The position numbers were made by a program, and so were the translations under genes. Below are positions 24,899 through 33,141 of a DNA stretch of 64,000 nucleotides, piece after piece. The notes below the pieces were generated by a model. That model was not told where the DNA came from, ran no database searches, and was given only the letters and a program-made list of their open reading frames with translations. Origin of the DNA: an uncultured Clostridium sp. (GTDB taxonomy: Bacteria; Bacillota; Clostridia; Lachnospirales; Lachnospiraceae); NCBI GenBank assembly GCA_900542035.1, contig UQMJ01000005.1, positions 70,929 through 134,928 of the forward strand. The letters are read 5' to 3'. Within the stretch, counting starts at the first letter, position 1; each line of letters begins with the position of its first letter.

Positions 24899-26311
24899 AT
24901 GGCAGAGGTAAATAAAAAGCCGGTAAAGATTGTGGAGACCGTCCTTCGTGACGCCCATCAGTCTCTGCTTGCGACACGTATGACTACAGAGCAGATGCTG
25001 CCGATTATTGAAAAGATGGACAAGGTAGGCTACCATGCAGTTGAGTGCTGGGGCGGAGCTACCTTTGATTCCTGCCTGCGTTTCTTAAAAGAGGATCCGT
25101 GGGAAAGACTTAGAAAGTTAAGAGACGGCTTTAAGAACACCAAGCTTCAGATGCTGTTCCGCGGCCAGAATATTTTAGGTTACAACCACTATGCAGATGA
25201 CGTAGTAGAGTATTTCGTACAGAAGTCTATTGCAAACGGTATTGACATTATCCGTATTTTCGACTGCTTAAACGATATCCGCAACCTGGAGACTGCAGTA
25301 AAGGCAACCAACAGAGAGAAAGGCCATGCCCAGATTGCACTGTGCTATACATTAGGCGACGCTTATACGCTGGATTACTGGAAAGAGATTGCAAAGAGAA
25401 TCGAGGATATGGGCGCGGATTCCTTATGTATTAAGGATATGGCAGGTCTTTTGACTCCTTATCAGGCAGATGAGCTGGTACACGCATTAAAAGAGGGAAC
25501 CAGCCTTCCAATCGATCTGCACACCCATTATACTTCCGGCGTTGCTTCCATGACCTATATGAAGGCTGTTGAAGCAGGCTGCGATATTATTGACTGTGCA
25601 ATGTCTCCATTAGCGCTTGGTACCAGCCAGCCTGCTACCGAAGTTATGGTAGAGACCTTCAGAGGAACCCCTTATGACACTGGTTATGATTTAAACTTAC
25701 TGGCTGAGATCGCCGCTTACTTTGCTCCAATCAGAGAAGAAGCATTAAAGAGCGGTCTGTTAAATCCAAAGGTACTGGGCGTAAACATCAAGACCTTACA
25801 GTATCAGGTTCCTGGCGGTATGCTTTCCAACCTGGTAAACCAGTTAAAGGAAGCTGGCAAGGAAGACAAGTACCAGGAAGTTCTGGAAGAGATTCCAAGA
25901 GTAAGAAAAGACTTCGGCGAACCGCCGTTAGTTACTCCTTCTTCCCAGATCGTTGGTACCCAGGCAGTTATGAACGTACTGTCCGGCGAGCGTTATAAGA
26001 TGGTTCCAAAGGAATCCAAGAAGATCATGTTAGGCGAATTCGGCCAGACGGTTAAGCCGTTCAATCCAGAAGTACAGAAGAAGATTATCGGCGATGAGAC
26101 CCCGATTACCTGCCGTCCAGCTGATTTGATTGCTCCTCAGCTTCCTCAGTTTGAAAAGGAATGTGCACAGTGGAAGCAGCAGGATGAGGATGTTCTGTCC
26201 TACGCCCTGTTCCCAGCTGTAGCAAAGGAATTCTTCGAGTACAGGGAAGCACAGCAGACCAAGGTAGATCCGGCTGTGGCAGACAAAGAGAATAAAGCAT
26301 ATCCGGTATAA
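24899..26311 (+). CDS. Oxaloacetate/pyruvate carboxyltransferase (OadA / transcarboxylase 5S-like)
   Basis: The 470-residue protein has the DRE-TIM carboxyltransferase barrel: ETVLRDAHQSLLATRMTTEQM, FRGQNILGYNHYAD, the catalytic Lys in CIKDMAGLLTPY and metal-binding His pair in DLHTHYTSG. A PYC-type helical domain follows (about 300-440). There is no biotinyl domain at the C terminus, unlike OadA or pyruvate carboxylase, so it must use the separate carrier at 23305, as in transcarboxylase 5S. The reaction is oxaloacetate plus biotin to pyruvate plus carboxybiotin. GGAGG lies before the ATG. It is the last gene of the operon and a strong terminator follows. Confidence 0.93.
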   Translation: MAEVNKKPVKIVETVLRDAHQSLLATRMTTEQMLPIIEKMDKVGYHAVECWGGATFDSCLRFLKEDPWERLRKLRDGFKNTKLQMLFRGQNILGYNHYADDVVEYFVQKSIANGIDIIRIFDCLNDIRNLETAVKATNREKGHAQIALCYTLGDAYTLDYWKEIAKRIEDMGADSLCIKDMAGLLTPYQADELVHALKEGTSLPIDLHTHYTSGVASMTYMKAVEAGCDIIDCAMSPLALGTSQPATEVMVETFRGTPYDTGYDLNLLAEIAAYFAPIREEALKSGLLNPKVLGVNIKTLQYQVPGGMLSNLVNQLKEAGKEDKYQEVLEEIPRVRKDFGEPPLVTPSSQIVGTQAVMNVLSGERYKMVPKESKKIMLGEFGQTVKPFNPEVQKKIIGDETPITCRPADLIAPQLPQFEKECAQWKQQDEDVLSYALFPAVAKEFFEYREAQQTKVDPAVADKENKAYPV

Positions 26312-26324
26312 GTTCCGGATTCTG

Positions 26325-26361
26325 GGAGCTGCGTGCTGAGTAAGGACGCAGCTCCTTTTTT
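26325..26361 (+). terminator. Terminator of the decarboxylase operon
   Basis: GGAGCTGCGT (26325-26334) pairs perfectly with ACGCAGCTCC (26346-26355), then six T residues. Confidence 0.95.
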
Positions 26362-26414
26362 CTTACGACTTTTTTACAAAATACGTAAATTGTGTGAACT
26401 TTTTTCTGATCTGG

Positions 26415-26444
26415 TTGACACAGGAAGACCTTTTTCATTATAAT
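26415..26444 (+). promoter_or_regulatory. Promoter of the surface-protein pair
   Basis: TTGACA (26415-26420), 18 bases and TATAAT (26439-26444). The leader then holds a 7-bp hairpin, CTGCAAA with TTTGCAG (26480-26498), upstream of the AGGAGAT ribosome binding site. Confidence 0.75.
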
Positions 26445-26525
26445 AAGTTTGTTGTACGTTTTTACACGTCGGTTCAGCACTGCAAAGTGATTTTGCAGCA
26501 GACTGGCCGAAGCTAGGAGATAACT

Positions 26526-28718
26526 ATGAAAATAAACATAAAGAAAAGGGGAGCTGCCCTTGGTCTGGGTCTTTTAATGGCATTTCAGACACCTGTGGCG
26601 GCATTTTTGCCGTCGCTGAATCCTGTGGCAACGGTTTATGCGTATCCAGAGCGCAGCGCAACCATTAAAGCTACCTCCCTGAATATCCGGAGCGATGCAG
26701 GGACAAATGCCAGTGTAGTGGCCAGACTGACTTATGGGACTGCAGTTACGGTAATCGGAGAGAAAAAGGCCAGCGATGGCGTTTTGTGGTATCAGGTGCG
26801 TTTTTCCGGAAGCGGCGGAACGTCCCAGACCGGATATGCGTCCAGCCAGTATATTAAGTTCCCAGTGTCCTATACTGCGGACTCTGACTTTGAGGCCTAC
26901 TTAACGGCTCAGGGATTTCCGGAATCTTACAAGCAGGGATTAAGGGAGCTTCACAGCCAGTACCCGAACTGGGTATTTACCGCCCAGCATACAGGCGTAG
27001 ACTGGAATTCTGCTATTGAAAATGAAAGCGTTATTACCCGTAATCTGGTGGCCAACAGCAGTATTTCTTCCTGGAAGTCCACAGCTGACGGCGCATATAA
27101 CTGGGACACCAGTACCTGGAATGGATTTGACGGGGCTTCCTGGGTTCAGGCGTCTCCGGATATTATCCGGTATTACATGGATCCTAGAAATTTCCTGAAT
27201 GAGAAATATATTTTCCAGTTCCTGCTTCAGAGCTACAATGCCAGCGCCCATACGACTGCTGGTTTGGAAAGCATGGTAAAGGGAACCTTTTTGGAAAGTT
27301 CAGCCAGTACAGGCGGATCTGTAAGCAATTCCGGAGGGACAACTAATCCATCCGGTCCGGATTCCGGCACAGGGACGGAAACTGGACCTGGAGCGGGGAG
27401 CGCAGTAACGCCGCCGCAAAATTCCGGAGGAAGCGCAGGAGGCAGTTCTGGTTCCGCTTCAGGCAGCGGTTCTTCCGATGTGAGCTTTGAAGCGCCAGGC
27501 AGCAGCGGAAGCGGGAATGGGAATGTGTCTTTAGTAGGCCCCCAGGCTTCTATTTCTCCGAAGAAGACGGCTCTTCTTACGGAAGTAGGCCCTGGAGTGG
27601 GGCTGGAAGGACCTTCCGGCGGCGGAGTGATTCATGCGGGAGAAAACCAGGGCCCAGGAAGCAGTTCGGAAAGTTCTTCCGGCAGTTCCGGTTCTGAAAG
27701 CTCTGGATCGGGAAGCGCGCCGTCTTCTGGCAGCCGCTCTTATGTGGATATTATTATGGATGCAGCGGCACAGTCCGGAGTAAATCCTTATGTGTTAGCG
27801 GCAATGATTATCCAGGAACAGGGCAGCAAGGGAACCAGCCCTATGATTTCCGGAACCGTAACGGGTTACCAGGGGATTTATAATTTCTTTAATGTAGAGA
27901 CTTACGAGACCAGTACCATGAGCAAAGTGGCAAAAGGACTTTCCTATGCCGCACAGTCTGGTTCTTATAACCGCCCATGGAACACGGTAGAAAAATCCAT
28001 TATCGGCGGCGCCATGAATTATGGGGACAATTACGTAAAGGCCGGACAGGATACGTTCTATTTAAAAAAGTTTAACGTACAGGGAAGCAATATGTATAAG
28101 CACCAGTATATGACCAATGTACAGGGCGCTGCTTCAGAAGGCGCAAAAATGGCGGAAGCTTACAGCGAAGAAGTGAAGCAGACAGCATTGGAATTTAAGA
28201 TACCGGTTTATAAAAATATGCCGGAACAGGCGTGTGCAAAACCGACTGGAGACGGAAGTCCAAACAACAAGCTGTCTTCTCTGGGCGTTTCCGGATTTTC
28301 CATGACGCCAGTGTTCAGTAAGGACACCAATACATATGATGTGATTGTAAATTCTTCCGTAACCAGTGCAGAGATTTTGGCATCTGCAATTTCTGATACT
28401 GCATCGGTAAGCGGAACCGGCGCCATTGCGTTAAACGGTTCATCGACAGAAGCGAAGATAAAAGTTCAGGCCCAGAATGGCGACGTGAGAGAATACACCA
28501 TCCGCATTGTCCAGTCAGCAAACGGCCCTATGCCGGACACCAGTTTAAATAACAGCGGACAATCAGGAACAAGCGGTCCGGACGTATCTTCAGCAAATCC
28601 GTCCTCATCAGGAGAAAGCGGATCATCCGGCGGCGGTCCAGGAGTATCCGATTCATCCGGACTGACATCAGGAAATACGGACGGTCCTGGAGGAAGCAGT
28701 GTTACGGTAATTAATTAG
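26526..28718 (+). CDS. Secreted SH3b / glucosaminidase-like protein with cadherin-like repeat
   Basis: The 730-residue exported protein has a signal peptide (about 1-35), a bacterial SH3 domain (about 40-115: SLNIRSDAGTNASVVARLTYGTAVTVIGE), a glucosaminidase-type region (about 125-260: FEAYLTAQGFPESYKQGLRELHSQYPNW), a Ser/Gly-rich stretch of about 140 residues, then the rest of the catalytic-like region (YVDIIMDAAAQSGVNPYVLAAMIIQEQGS ... NYGDNYVKAGQDTFYLKKF). It ends with a cadherin-like beta-sandwich (about 580-665) and another Ser/Gly tail. It probably cuts peptidoglycan at N-acetylglucosamine links at the wall. The long linker splits what is continuous in relatives. First gene of a pair with 28738. 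Confidence 0.82.
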   Translation: MKINIKKRGAALGLGLLMAFQTPVAAFLPSLNPVATVYAYPERSATIKATSLNIRSDAGTNASVVARLTYGTAVTVIGEKKASDGVLWYQVRFSGSGGTSQTGYASSQYIKFPVSYTADSDFEAYLTAQGFPESYKQGLRELHSQYPNWVFTAQHTGVDWNSAIENESVITRNLVANSSISSWKSTADGAYNWDTSTWNGFDGASWVQASPDIIRYYMDPRNFLNEKYIFQFLLQSYNASAHTTAGLESMVKGTFLESSASTGGSVSNSGGTTNPSGPDSGTGTETGPGAGSAVTPPQNSGGSAGGSSGSASGSGSSDVSFEAPGSSGSGNGNVSLVGPQASISPKKTALLTEVGPGVGLEGPSGGGVIHAGENQGPGSSSESSSGSSGSESSGSGSAPSSGSRSYVDIIMDAAAQSGVNPYVLAAMIIQEQGSKGTSPMISGTVTGYQGIYNFFNVETYETSTMSKVAKGLSYAAQSGSYNRPWNTVEKSIIGGAMNYGDNYVKAGQDTFYLKKFNVQGSNMYKHQYMTNVQGAASEGAKMAEAYSEEVKQTALEFKIPVYKNMPEQACAKPTGDGSPNNKLSSLGVSGFSMTPVFSKDTNTYDVIVNSSVTSAEILASAISDTASVSGTGAIALNGSSTEAKIKVQAQNGDVREYTIRIVQSANGPMPDTSLNNSGQSGTSGPDVSSANPSSSGESGSSGGGPGVSDSSGLTSGNTDGPGGSSVTVIN

Positions 28719-28737
28719 ACTGGGGAGATAGAGAAAA

Positions 28738-30288
28738 ATGAATAAAAAGATAAAACAGGTATTTGCCGCTCTGGCAATGGCCTGCATGATGAGCATATGT
28801 CTGCTGCCAGTGGGTTCGATAACCGCATTGGCAGCCAACGGAACGATACAGTTCAGCGATCCTTCTGCCACAGCAGGCAGTGAGGTAACGGTTAATTTAA
28901 AAGTATCCTCAGCAGGAGGAGAAGGACTAAGCAAAGCAGATATTGCGCTGGCATATGACGCCAATGCGCTGGAATTTGTCAGCGGAAACAGCGTAGAAGG
29001 CGGAAGCGGCGCGCTGCGGGCCCATGGAACGCCGGATGCAAACAGTCCGTCTGTCATTGTATTCAGCATGAAGTTTCAGGCAAAGCAGGCGGGAACTACA
29101 CAGATTACGGTTACCTCCCAGGAGGTATACGACGCCAATTCCCAGATGGTAACCATTGACCATGTAGGAAATTCGACGGTAAAGGTCCAGGCAGCTTCCA
29201 GCGCTTCTGGAAATGCCTCCCTGTCTTCCCTGCAGGTATCGCCAGGAACCCTGTCTCCGGAATTTTCTGCAGATACCGAGGCTTATACAGTCCATGTAGG
29301 ACTGGATGTCAGCCGTCTGACAGTCAATGTAACGACAGCAGACGCGAATGCATCTTATGTAGTTTCCGGCAATGAAGATTTGCAGGAAGGCGAAAATACG
29401 GTAGTCTGCAAGGTTACGGCCCAGGACGGCACTACCGTAAAAGACTATACGATTACCGTTCTCAAAAGCGCAGAGGGCGCCAGCCAGGACGGCGGCGCAG
29501 AGGGTACGGACGTCCCTGTTGAAAGCGTCAGCTTAGAGGCGGCTGCAAAGGCAATTTCCATTATTCCATTGGAAGAAGGCGTGGAAGTGCCGGAAGGATT
29601 TTCTGAGACCACCATCAATATTGACGGCCACAAAGTGACCGGATGGATTTGGGCATCCGAAAGCGATCCCCAGTACTGCGTATTCTATGGTATGAATGCA
29701 GCAGGAGAGAAGAATTTCTATCGCTATGATTTAACAGAAAAAACCATTCAGAGATACTTCAGCGATCCGGCTCTGGATACCGGAGTTACTCAGGAAGAGC
29801 ACGCAGAAGTAATTAACCAGTACAATGAACTGTTAGGAGATTTTAAGGTTCAGAGAGTGATTATGATTGTGCTGATTGCAGTAGTACTGGTGCTGTTTGT
29901 GATTATGGTATATCTGATTGTAAAAGGAAACGGAAAGCAGACTCCGCCTCCATCTGGAAGAGGTCGGGGAAGCCGGAAACCGGATTTTGATGAAGAAGAC
30001 GATGAGTTTGAATCTTTTGACGAGGATTTGGACGAACCAGAACCGGTAAAAGAAGCGCCCCGCCGCCAGCCGGCAGTAAAGAGGGTTCCGCGTCCGGAAA
30101 TGGAAGAAACCATTGTCCGTCCAATGAACACCAGACAGCCGGCAAGAACCATGCGTCCGGCAGGAGCGCCTTCGCCGGCGCCGGCAGCAGCTTCCCGTCC
30201 GCAGAGACCGGCTGCGCAGCCTGTACGTCCGGCAGTGGATCTGGAAGATGATGACGATTTCGAGTTTTTAGACATTGATGACGAATAA
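28738..30288 (+). CDS. Membrane-anchored surface protein with cohesin-like and cadherin-like domains
   Basis: The 516-residue protein has a signal peptide (about 1-33), a cohesin-type beta domain (about 35-150: GTIQFSDPSATAGSEVTVNLKVSSAGGEGLSKADIALAYD begins here in several short blocks), a cadherin-like beta-sandwich (about 155-245, ending KDYTITVLKSA), a further extracellular domain, one membrane helix (about 365-390, VIMIVLIAVVLVLFVIMVYLIV) and a cytoplasmic tail rich in Asp/Glu, Pro and Arg. It starts 19 bases after the glucosaminidase-like gene and shares its cadherin-like domain, so the two probably act together at the wall. Adhesion or scaffold function is inferred. Confidence 0.78.
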   Translation: MNKKIKQVFAALAMACMMSICLLPVGSITALAANGTIQFSDPSATAGSEVTVNLKVSSAGGEGLSKADIALAYDANALEFVSGNSVEGGSGALRAHGTPDANSPSVIVFSMKFQAKQAGTTQITVTSQEVYDANSQMVTIDHVGNSTVKVQAASSASGNASLSSLQVSPGTLSPEFSADTEAYTVHVGLDVSRLTVNVTTADANASYVVSGNEDLQEGENTVVCKVTAQDGTTVKDYTITVLKSAEGASQDGGAEGTDVPVESVSLEAAAKAISIIPLEEGVEVPEGFSETTINIDGHKVTGWIWASESDPQYCVFYGMNAAGEKNFYRYDLTEKTIQRYFSDPALDTGVTQEEHAEVINQYNELLGDFKVQRVIMIVLIAVVLVLFVIMVYLIVKGNGKQTPPPSGRGRGSRKPDFDEEDDEFESFDEDLDEPEPVKEAPRRQPAVKRVPRPEMEETIVRPMNTRQPARTMRPAGAPSPAPAAASRPQRPAAQPVRPAVDLEDDDDFEFLDIDDE

Positions 30289-30303
30289 AAGAACAAACAA
30301 CTT

Positions 30304-30337
30304 AAAAGGATTGCCGTCAGAATACGGCAATCCTTTT
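30304..30337 (+). terminator. Terminator after the surface-protein pair
   Basis: A perfect 14-bp stem: AAAAGGATTGCCGT (30304-30317) with ACGGCAATCCTTTT (30324-30337). The T run is inside the stem. Confidence 0.88.
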
Positions 30338-30371
30338 ACGCAAGAGGCGAAAACGAAACAGGGAGCAGGAT

Positions 30372-31172
30372 ATGGAGATTTCTTATAAGCTGGAGCATTT
30401 TGAAGGCCCTTTGGATCTGCTTTTGCATTTAATTGAGAAAAATAAGATTAATATCTACGACATCCCCATTGTGGAGATTACGGAGCAGTATTTAGACTAC
30501 GTAAACCACATGGAAAAGGAAGATTTAAATGTGGTCAGCGAGTTTCTGGTCATGGCGGCTACGCTGCTGGATATCAAGGCCAGGATGCTGCTTCCGGCAG
30601 AGGTGGACGAAGAAACGGGAGAAGAACAGGATCCCCGTTCGGAACTGGTTGCCCGTCTGCTGGAATATAAGAAATACAAATATATGGCTTTGGTGCTTCA
30701 GGATCGGGAGGATGACGCCGGCCTTATTTTTTACAAGGATCCCACTGTTCCAAAAGAAGTGGCGAAATATGAACCGCCAGTGGATTTAGATGAACTATTA
30801 GGCGATTTAACCCTGGCAAGGCTTCAGAAAATTTTTGAGCAGGTTTTAAAGCGTCAGGAGGATAAAATCGATCGGGTGCGCAGCAATTTCGGCGTCATCC
30901 GGAAGGAACCGGTCAGCCTGGAAGACAAAATCGTGTCTGTTATGAACTATGCCAGAAAGCACAGAACGTTCAGTTTCCGGCAGATGCTGGAAAAGCAGAC
31001 GGATCGGTTGGAAATCGTCGTAACCTTTCTTGCGATTCTGGAGCTGATGAAGATTGGAAAAATCAGCCTGACCCAGGAGCACCTGTTTGACGATATGCAG
31101 ATGGAAACCCTGGAGCCGGAAGGAGAAGCAGAAGATCTGAATCTGGAAGGGCTGGGAGATTTTGTAAGCTGA
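30372..31172 (+). CDS. scpA: Segregation and condensation protein A
   Basis: The 266-residue kleisin starts ISYKLEHFEGPLDLLLHLIEKNKINIYDIPI, the SMC-binding N-terminal domain, and ends in a winged helix (about 185-245: FRQMLEKQTDRLEIVVTFLAILELMKIGKISL). It bridges the SMC heads and, with ScpB, forms the condensin that folds and separates the chromosome. scpB follows after 32 bases. The start follows GGGAGCAGG. No clear promoter was found in the 80 bases upstream. Confidence 0.96.
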   Translation: MEISYKLEHFEGPLDLLLHLIEKNKINIYDIPIVEITEQYLDYVNHMEKEDLNVVSEFLVMAATLLDIKARMLLPAEVDEETGEEQDPRSELVARLLEYKKYKYMALVLQDREDDAGLIFYKDPTVPKEVAKYEPPVDLDELLGDLTLARLQKIFEQVLKRQEDKIDRVRSNFGVIRKEPVSLEDKIVSVMNYARKHRTFSFRQMLEKQTDRLEIVVTFLAILELMKIGKISLTQEHLFDDMQMETLEPEGEAEDLNLEGLGDFVS

Positions 31173-31204
31173 TAAAAGGAAGCGGATGGAATGGAGAAAC
31201 AGAT

Positions 31205-31828
31205 ATGAAGCGGATGGATGACCAGGAAGCAGTAGTGGAAGCGGTTCTGTTTACAATGGGAAAGTCAGTAGAAGTAAGACAGCTGGCCGCCGCTCTGGAA
31301 ACGGATCAGGAGACTGCAAAAAAGGCGGTATTAAGACTTCAGGAACGGTATCAGAAAGAAAAGAGGGGAATGCAGATTATTGAGCTGGAAGACGCCTACC
31401 AGATGTGCACCAGAGCAGAGTATTACCCCAATCTCATTCGGGTAGCGTCGGCTCCGAAAAAGCAGGTGCTGACAGAAGTAGTGCTGGAAACCTTGTCCAT
31501 TATTGCTTATAAACAGCCCATTACCAAAATGGAGATTGAAAAGATTCGGGGAGTAAAGTCGGATCATGCAGTAAATAAATTAGTGGAGTATAATCTGGTA
31601 TATGAAGTGGGAAGGCTGGACGCCCCTGGAAAGCCGGCTTTATTTGCCACAACAGAAGAGTTCCTGCGTCGGTTTGGCGTAGGCTCTACCGAAGATCTGC
31701 CGGATTTAAATCCGGAACAGGAAGAAGAAATTAAAATCGAAGTAGAAGAAGAACTGCAGCTTAGGTTAGAAGAGCTGGAGGGCTCAGGAAAGGAAGAGGA
31801 AAATGGAGAGAATCGGGAAATTTTATAA
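31205..31828 (+). CDS. scpB: Segregation and condensation protein B
   Basis: The 207-residue protein has the two winged-helix domains of ScpB: VVEAVLFTMGKSVEVRQLAAAL in the first and TEVVLETLSIIAYKQPITKMEIEKIRGVKSDHAVNKL in the second, ending LYEVGRLDAPGKPALFATTEEFLRRFG-like text. It binds ScpA in the SMC condensin. An acidic Glu-rich tail follows (about 165-207). The last 26 bases overlap the start of dut, suggesting translational coupling. A second ATG at 31211 is possible. Confidence 0.95.
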   Translation: MKRMDDQEAVVEAVLFTMGKSVEVRQLAAALETDQETAKKAVLRLQERYQKEKRGMQIIELEDAYQMCTRAEYYPNLIRVASAPKKQVLTEVVLETLSIIAYKQPITKMEIEKIRGVKSDHAVNKLVEYNLVYEVGRLDAPGKPALFATTEEFLRRFGVGSTEDLPDLNPEQEEEIKIEVEEELQLRLEELEGSGKEEENGENREIL

Positions 31829-32315
31829 AGTAAGCAGAGAGCAGTTTGTAAAAGACTGGGCAGATACCTTTGGAGAACAGGAGAGAGAAGCGGCAGATCA
31901 GATTTATGACACCATTTCCCTTCCGAAGCGGGCGACCTCCGGATCGGCAGGCTATGATTTTTATCTGCCGCTTGCCATCTGTTTAAAGCCTGGAGACAGT
32001 GTGAAAGTCCCGACTGGAATCAGGGTAAGAATTAATGAAGGCTGGGTACTCCAGATCTATCCCCGCAGCGGACTTGGCTTTAAGTTCCGCCTGCAGTTAA
32101 ATAATACGGTAGGGGTTATTGACAGCGATTACTTCAATTCAGACAATGAAGGCCATCTGTTTATTAAAGTAACCAATGATTCCAAAGAAGGCAAAATCGT
32201 GGATTTAAGCAAGGGGACTGCCTTTGCGCAGGGAATCTTTTTCCAGTATGGGATTACGGAAGACGACGACTGCGACACCGTCCGGAACGGCGGTCTGGGA
32301 AGCACAGATAAATAG
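31803..32315 (+). CDS. dut: dUTP diphosphatase (deoxyuridine triphosphatase)
   Basis: The 170-residue protein has the trimeric dUTPase motifs in order: AGYDFYLP (I), YPRSGLGFKF (II), NTVGVIDSDYF (III, uracil pocket), GTAFAQGIFF (IV) and the C-terminal RNGGLGSTDK (V). It hydrolyses dUTP to dUMP and keeps uracil out of DNA. It has about 40 extra N-terminal residues (FYKVSREQFVKDWADTFGEQ) compared with the shortest forms. The start lies inside scpB after AGGAAGAGG. The dUMP it makes is the substrate of thymidylate synthase, relevant to the ThyX-like gene at 47305. Confidence 0.9.
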   Translation: MERIGKFYKVSREQFVKDWADTFGEQEREAADQIYDTISLPKRATSGSAGYDFYLPLAICLKPGDSVKVPTGIRVRINEGWVLQIYPRSGLGFKFRLQLNNTVGVIDSDYFNSDNEGHLFIKVTNDSKEGKIVDLSKGTAFAQGIFFQYGITEDDDCDTVRNGGLGSTDK

Positions 32316-32351
32316 CGGCTTTTGGATAAAAAAGAAAGGTCTGGAAATACT

Positions 32352-33128
32352 ATGAGACAAAGAATCGGTGTCTGGAAACAAGTGAAGGCTGTTTGCATTC
32401 TGGCCCTGGCAGCAGGTATGATAAGCGGGTGCAGCCTGAAAACTGCCGAAAACAGGGAAGCCCTCAGGATGTCTGGTATCGAAAAATTAGACGCAGGAGA
32501 TTATGCCGGTGCGATTTCGGATCTGGAGGAAGCCCTGGATTTAGGAAAGGGCAGAGTCGGCAGCATGGAGCTGGATATTTTAAAATACAGGGCAGAGGCC
32601 GAGTATAAGATTGGAGATTACCGCGCGGCGGCCCATACCTACGATGTTTTAAGTCAGGTAGATGGAGAAAAGCCGGAATATGCAGGGCTGCACTGTCTGT
32701 TAAGTATTCGGGCAGGAGACACAGAAGAGGCGCTGGAAGCCTATCAGAAGCTGTACCAGCAACAGCAGGCTTCAGCAGAACTCTTAAAAGAGATGGGGCA
32801 GGCGTTGGAAGAAGAAGGCCAGACCGATGCAGCCTTAGAACTTTATGCACAGGCAGAGGCAGACGGTACGGCCGATTCTGTCATTTACAACCAGAAAGGC
32901 CTGTGCTACTTAGAACGGGGAGAATACCTGGCAGCAGGACAGGCCTTTCAGACAGGGCTGAATGCACCGGACGGGAAGGCAAAAGCAGATCTGATGTTTA
33001 ATTATGCAGTCGCATTGGAGTATCAGGGAGAGTATGAACAGGCCCTGGAGGCCTTTGAAGCTTATACAGCTCAGTTTGGTTCAGATGAACAGGCAGAACA
33101 TGAAATTGCCTTTTTAAGAACCAGGTAA
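32352..33128 (+). CDS. TPR-repeat lipoprotein
   Basis: The 258-residue protein has a lipoprotein signal (lipobox ISGC, Cys27) followed by about five tetratricopeptide repeats (for example GIEKLDAGDYAGAISDLEEAL, YNQKGLCYLERGEYLAAGQAF, VALEYQGEYEQALEAFEAY). Such proteins act as outside-facing binding scaffolds; no partner can be named. ATG 32352 puts the signal at the N terminus; a TTG at 32322 is in frame but adds charged residues before it. It lies between dut and hflX with small gaps, so it belongs to the same transcript. Confidence 0.85.
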   Translation: MRQRIGVWKQVKAVCILALAAGMISGCSLKTAENREALRMSGIEKLDAGDYAGAISDLEEALDLGKGRVGSMELDILKYRAEAEYKIGDYRAAAHTYDVLSQVDGEKPEYAGLHCLLSIRAGDTEEALEAYQKLYQQQQASAELLKEMGQALEEEGQTDAALELYAQAEADGTADSVIYNQKGLCYLERGEYLAAGQAFQTGLNAPDGKAKADLMFNYAVALEYQGEYEQALEAFEAYTAQFGSDEQAEHEIAFLRTR

Positions 33129-33141
33129 TTTTGGAGAATAT

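Noticed and set aside
26460..26525. Riboswitch (c-di-GMP or c-di-AMP type) before the wall-hydrolase-like gene
   Set aside because: Only one 7-bp hairpin is visible and the conserved bases of those classes are missing.
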